NCBI GenBank assembly: GCA_002323795.1
Contig: DCPZ01000022.1
Coordinates: 36,509-42,168 of the forward strand
Source: Flavobacteriales bacterium UBA1531
Lineage (GTDB): Bacteria > Bacteroidota > Bacteroidia > Flavobacteriales_D > Sanyastnellaceae
Direction: 5' to 3'
Length of the DNA: 5,660 nt
Within the stretch, counting starts at the first letter, position 1; each line of letters opens with the position of its first letter. Below the pieces are notes generated by a model that was given only the letters and a program-made list of their open reading frames with translations, did not search any database and was not told where the DNA came from. The translations under genes and the position numbers were made by a program. Below, piece by piece: positions 5,001 through 5,660 of this stretch.

Positions 5001-5660
5001 CTGCCTTCAATTACGCCACAACCGGTTGTTTAGAGGTTCAGTTCAATGATTTTTCAACTTACCTGCAGAACCCAAACCCGAACAATTCAATCATCCATTG
5101 GGAATGGGATTTTGGTGATAACACCTCCTCCACTCAACAAAACCCAATACATACATATTTTCCCAGTTCAGGTTTAACGCATACCGTAACACTCACAGTG
5201 ACAGATGCGGCCGGGTGTACAGCGACGACCTCGGAACAAATCACCCTCAATTCCGTGGGCACTCCTTCTTTAGACTATGACATTCCCGTTTGTGTTGGCA
5301 CTGAGGAATTATTTACCGCTAGCGCCACCAATGCGGTGAGTTATTTCTGGGCATTCCCAGACGGACTCGAAATTGAGGGAGGAAGCGAAATGACACACTC
5401 CATGAGTCAGCCGCTTCCAGTGCCGTATGATGAAATCGAAATCACCGCGTTTGACGCTCTGGGTTGCAGCAGTTCACAGACCTTTACAATCAACGTCATC
5501 AACCTTCCAGTCATTACCCTGGATACCGATCCGAATTCTGGAATCGTATGTCCAAGTCCTGGGGTTGCTCAACTCACCGCTTCTCCATCGAATTTTACTT
5601 CCTACCAATGGACGAATGAAGCCGGCGCAGGGCTAAATGAAGACGCATACGGTATACCCA
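1967..5660 (+). CDS. Giant secreted multidomain PKD/PKD-like (adhesin-type) protein; 3' end outside window
   Basis: The frame is open for 1231 codons to the right edge. Residues 1-21 are a Sec signal peptide. Then come an Ig/cadherin-like domain (about 34-128), an Asp-rich PKD-like domain (129-235), a canonical PKD domain (236-320), seven PKD-like domains (321-914), a Gly/Pro linker (915-926), a degenerate PKD (927-1009), a canonical PKD (1010-1096) and two more PKD-like domains, the last cut. Such arrays in Bacteroidota belong to cell-surface or secreted proteins, often type IX secretion cargo with a C-terminal sorting domain. That end lies outside the window, so the secretion route is inferred. 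No catalytic domain is visible. The mature part has no Arg and three Lys. ATG 1967 was chosen because it gives a normal-length signal peptide. An in-frame ATG at 1910 adds 19 codons and has a weak AGGAA upstream; a stop at 1901 limits the frame. Confidence 0.92.
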   Translation, partial: MAKSLFLSILLLPLIPTTTFSQVQDACEPGYFQAVDDYFEIELDQAANASFNVIDNDFIAADYWELIAADLPPCISLDLINGTVEINSSSPTGDGSSLDCCGEHYFSYTLIGENNIMCSAEVTIIISCEEESKSDCSVIDLSDTAQADPDGSGDNDSGCVPVCGGALTTVTYILDTTAGYNYSVIGGSIQPIPNQNEILVLWDPYAGSGTVILEFTNDAGTQTIVQCVDILEPPKAIIDVNSPACLNSAVQFTSSSDPSSADHFWEFGDGTTSTMVNPVHTYTSPGIYDVTLSVTAPVFNDSGVVVCCCTDVDLVSMEIMDIEGPVIECISTLCAGDSACYSTPSGCPGAQYAWEAYDSQGNSVAIDGNGSPEICVVWGEGPTGTVQLSINNCPDLCDIPTFVEVPIVSTQSLVDGPDVVCENQVETYSVPKWMDVVYDWMISGAQSYTINDNEVTVVWGGSGYGLIEVYYYSPFLQQVDGHEFPDCSGFGNLEVSILPEFQFMAPPSGSACAGASSNFDVNSDAIWLVDPYANMSYNGLSCTIDWPGPGIYTVTAHPTDPSAFCNDIVSHTVVVTELEVPSIQGPGNGCAGQPMIYFIDNPAGNVFYSWYANGGTVLSSSGTSATVEWNAGATNQTITVYASQTTSPYCSASQSNSFSLDLPQTPSIQGSGTVCANSTSDYNVGLTNIQPGETFSWSISPPEAGNIITAQGAPNCTVQWGAGAGNATVHATSNICNLTESDSFAVVVNGTSTPSITQAGLYCSGANPLNQPIVTLTGTSGFASYEWTAPNGISSNSIVYTVGQAGMHELEVTDTNGCTEIAYFEVHEWPGPTASISSPQPNPICLPAQQSSIDLFTLENPNWEYSWNGGPAGPSTFSHAIQNVPGTYTYNVQVTDPASGCTASDSFSIVEDDCPGGPGGGTGVGGCVPSEPLSLTLNQSCNHAEVNIGATSSSNALYNFGDGSPWTGSNDHNYSTASCFVISVSAGVSDANDPNQTCAITEEIGVCIPVAAAFNYATTGCLEVQFNDFSTYLQNPNPNNSIIHWEWDFGDNTSSTQQNPIHTYFPSSGLTHTVTLTVTDAAGCTATTSEQITLNSVGTPSLDYDIPVCVGTEELFTASATNAVSYFWAFPDGLEIEGGSEMTHSMSQPLPVPYDEIEITAFDALGCSSSQTFTINVINLPVITLDTDPNSGIVCPSPGVAQLTASPSNFTSYQWTNEAGAGLNEDAYGIP
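2066..2350 (+). other. Ig/cadherin-like (Big_9-type) domain
   Basis: Residues 34-128 begin AVDDYFEIELDQ and continue with FNVIDND, LINGTVEIN and FSYTLIG. This follows the order of the well-known bacterial tandem Ig/cadherin-like domain: A-V-D-D, V-L-A-N-D, N-G-T-V, then F-x-Y-T-V. Unlike most such domains, it carries five Cys: one in LPPC, a CC pair, one in MCS and a terminal ISC. Assignment is by pattern from memory. Confidence 0.55.
2351..2671 (+). other. PKD-like domain with Asp-rich entry loop
   Basis: Residues 129-235. A short acidic linker leads to ADPDGSGDND (residues 147-156), which resembles a calcium-binding Asp/Gly loop, followed by a GCVPVC pair. The rest has alternating beta-strand patterning and the motif LWDPYAGSGTVILEF, which matches the WG...GTV strand of the PKD-like family. 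The domain ends at QCVDILEPPK. Confidence 0.5.
2672..2926 (+). other. Canonical PKD domain 1
   Basis: Residues 236-320 carry the PKD signature FWEFGDGTTS (264-273), followed by NPVHTYTSPGIYDVTLSV. The spacing is normal for PKD (FGDG, then NP-HTY, then G-Y-V-L-V). An unusual CCC triplet (nucleotides 2885-2893) sits in the last strand, opposite the early ACLNS cysteine. Confidence 0.85.
2927..4708 (+). repeat. Array of seven PKD-like domains
   Basis: Approximate domain boundaries (nucleotides): 2927-3193, 3194-3460, 3461-3700, 3701-3958, 3959-4219, 4220-4453 and 4454-4708, that is 78-89 residues each. Most open with a line like DGPDVVCENQ, IQGPGNGCAGQ or IQGSGTVCANS, then a central W (YDW, YSW, FSW, YEW, YSW), then VxW-G in several, and a late Cys. 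The last two end VTDTNGCTEI and VTDPASGCTAS, which resemble the repeats of gliding adhesins such as SprB. I read them as Bacteroidota PKD-like beta-sandwich domains. Boundaries are by eye, good to about five residues. Confidence 0.7.
3706..3972 (+). repeat. Short direct DNA repeat, 255-base period
   Basis: ACCGTCCATACA occurs at 3706-3717 and again at 3961-3972, followed by GGGACCGGG and AGGATCCGG respectively. The offset is exactly 255 bases, or 85 codons, and both copies encode PSIQG at the start of adjacent domains. It is the clearest nucleotide trace of domain duplication in the array; the rest of the two domains has diverged. Confidence 0.8.
4709..4744 (+). other. Gly/Pro-rich interdomain linker
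   Basis: Residues 915-926 read PGGPGGGTGVGG, flanked by Cys on both sides (EDDC before, GGC after). It is the only clearly flexible segment in the visible array and divides it into a seven-domain PKD-like block and a second block with PKD-type domains. Confidence 0.75.
4745..5660 (+). repeat. Second PKD/PKD-like block, cut by the window edge
   Basis: Four domains. 4745-4993 is a degenerate PKD with YNFGDGSPW and DHNYS in place of HTY. 4994-5254 is a canonical PKD with WEWDFGDNTSS (FGDN, Asp1051), NPIHTYFPSSG and VTLTVTDAAGCTAT. 5255-5503 has PVCVGTEELF, YFWAFPDG and AFDALGCSSS. 5504-5660 is the start of another, with IVCPSPGVAQL and YQWTN. The first-strand Cys and the late GC are conserved in most. 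Confidence 0.75.

Overview
The window suggests a member of the Bacteroidota. It shows a lipoprotein-type glycoside hydrolase family 3 (GH3) enzyme of the kind common in that phylum. It also shows a very large secreted protein built from PKD and PKD-like domains, a typical cargo of the type IX secretion and gliding machinery. Neither gene has a strong Shine-Dalgarno sequence, which also fits. I cannot place it reliably below phylum; Flavobacteriia-like or Saprospiria-like lineages are guesses.

Layout. Positions 1-1736 (minus strand) hold the N-terminal 578 codons of a GH3 beta-glucosidase-type enzyme that runs off the left edge. Positions 1737-1966 are a divergent intergenic region. It holds a strong hairpin followed, on the minus strand, by two runs of T, and a second GC-rich hairpin that pairs better in the minus-strand RNA. 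Positions 1967-5660 (plus strand; the frame is open from an alternative ATG at 1910) hold the first 1231 codons of a giant surface or secreted protein that runs off the right edge. It has a signal peptide, an Ig/cadherin-like domain, and about thirteen domains of roughly 80-107 residues each. Three of these carry a recognisable PKD core motif (FGDG or FGDN). A Gly/Pro-rich linker splits the array.

The most unusual observation is the composition of the large protein. After the signal peptide, about 1209 residues contain no arginine and only three lysines, against about 135 Asp+Glu by hand count, and about 46 cysteines. Its last ~800 visible codons contain no Lys or Arg at all. The second point of interest is the terminator-like hairpin between two divergent gene starts. 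It sits where it could act as a leader attenuator for the GH3 gene, or as the end of a small minus-strand RNA.

How they may work together: the GH3 enzyme would trim gluco-oligosaccharides in the periplasm or at the membrane, and the large protein would act outside the cell as an adhesin or matrix component. The two share a divergent control region, but nothing in the sequence proves that they work together. No tRNA, rRNA, CRISPR array, insertion sequence or phage gene was seen.
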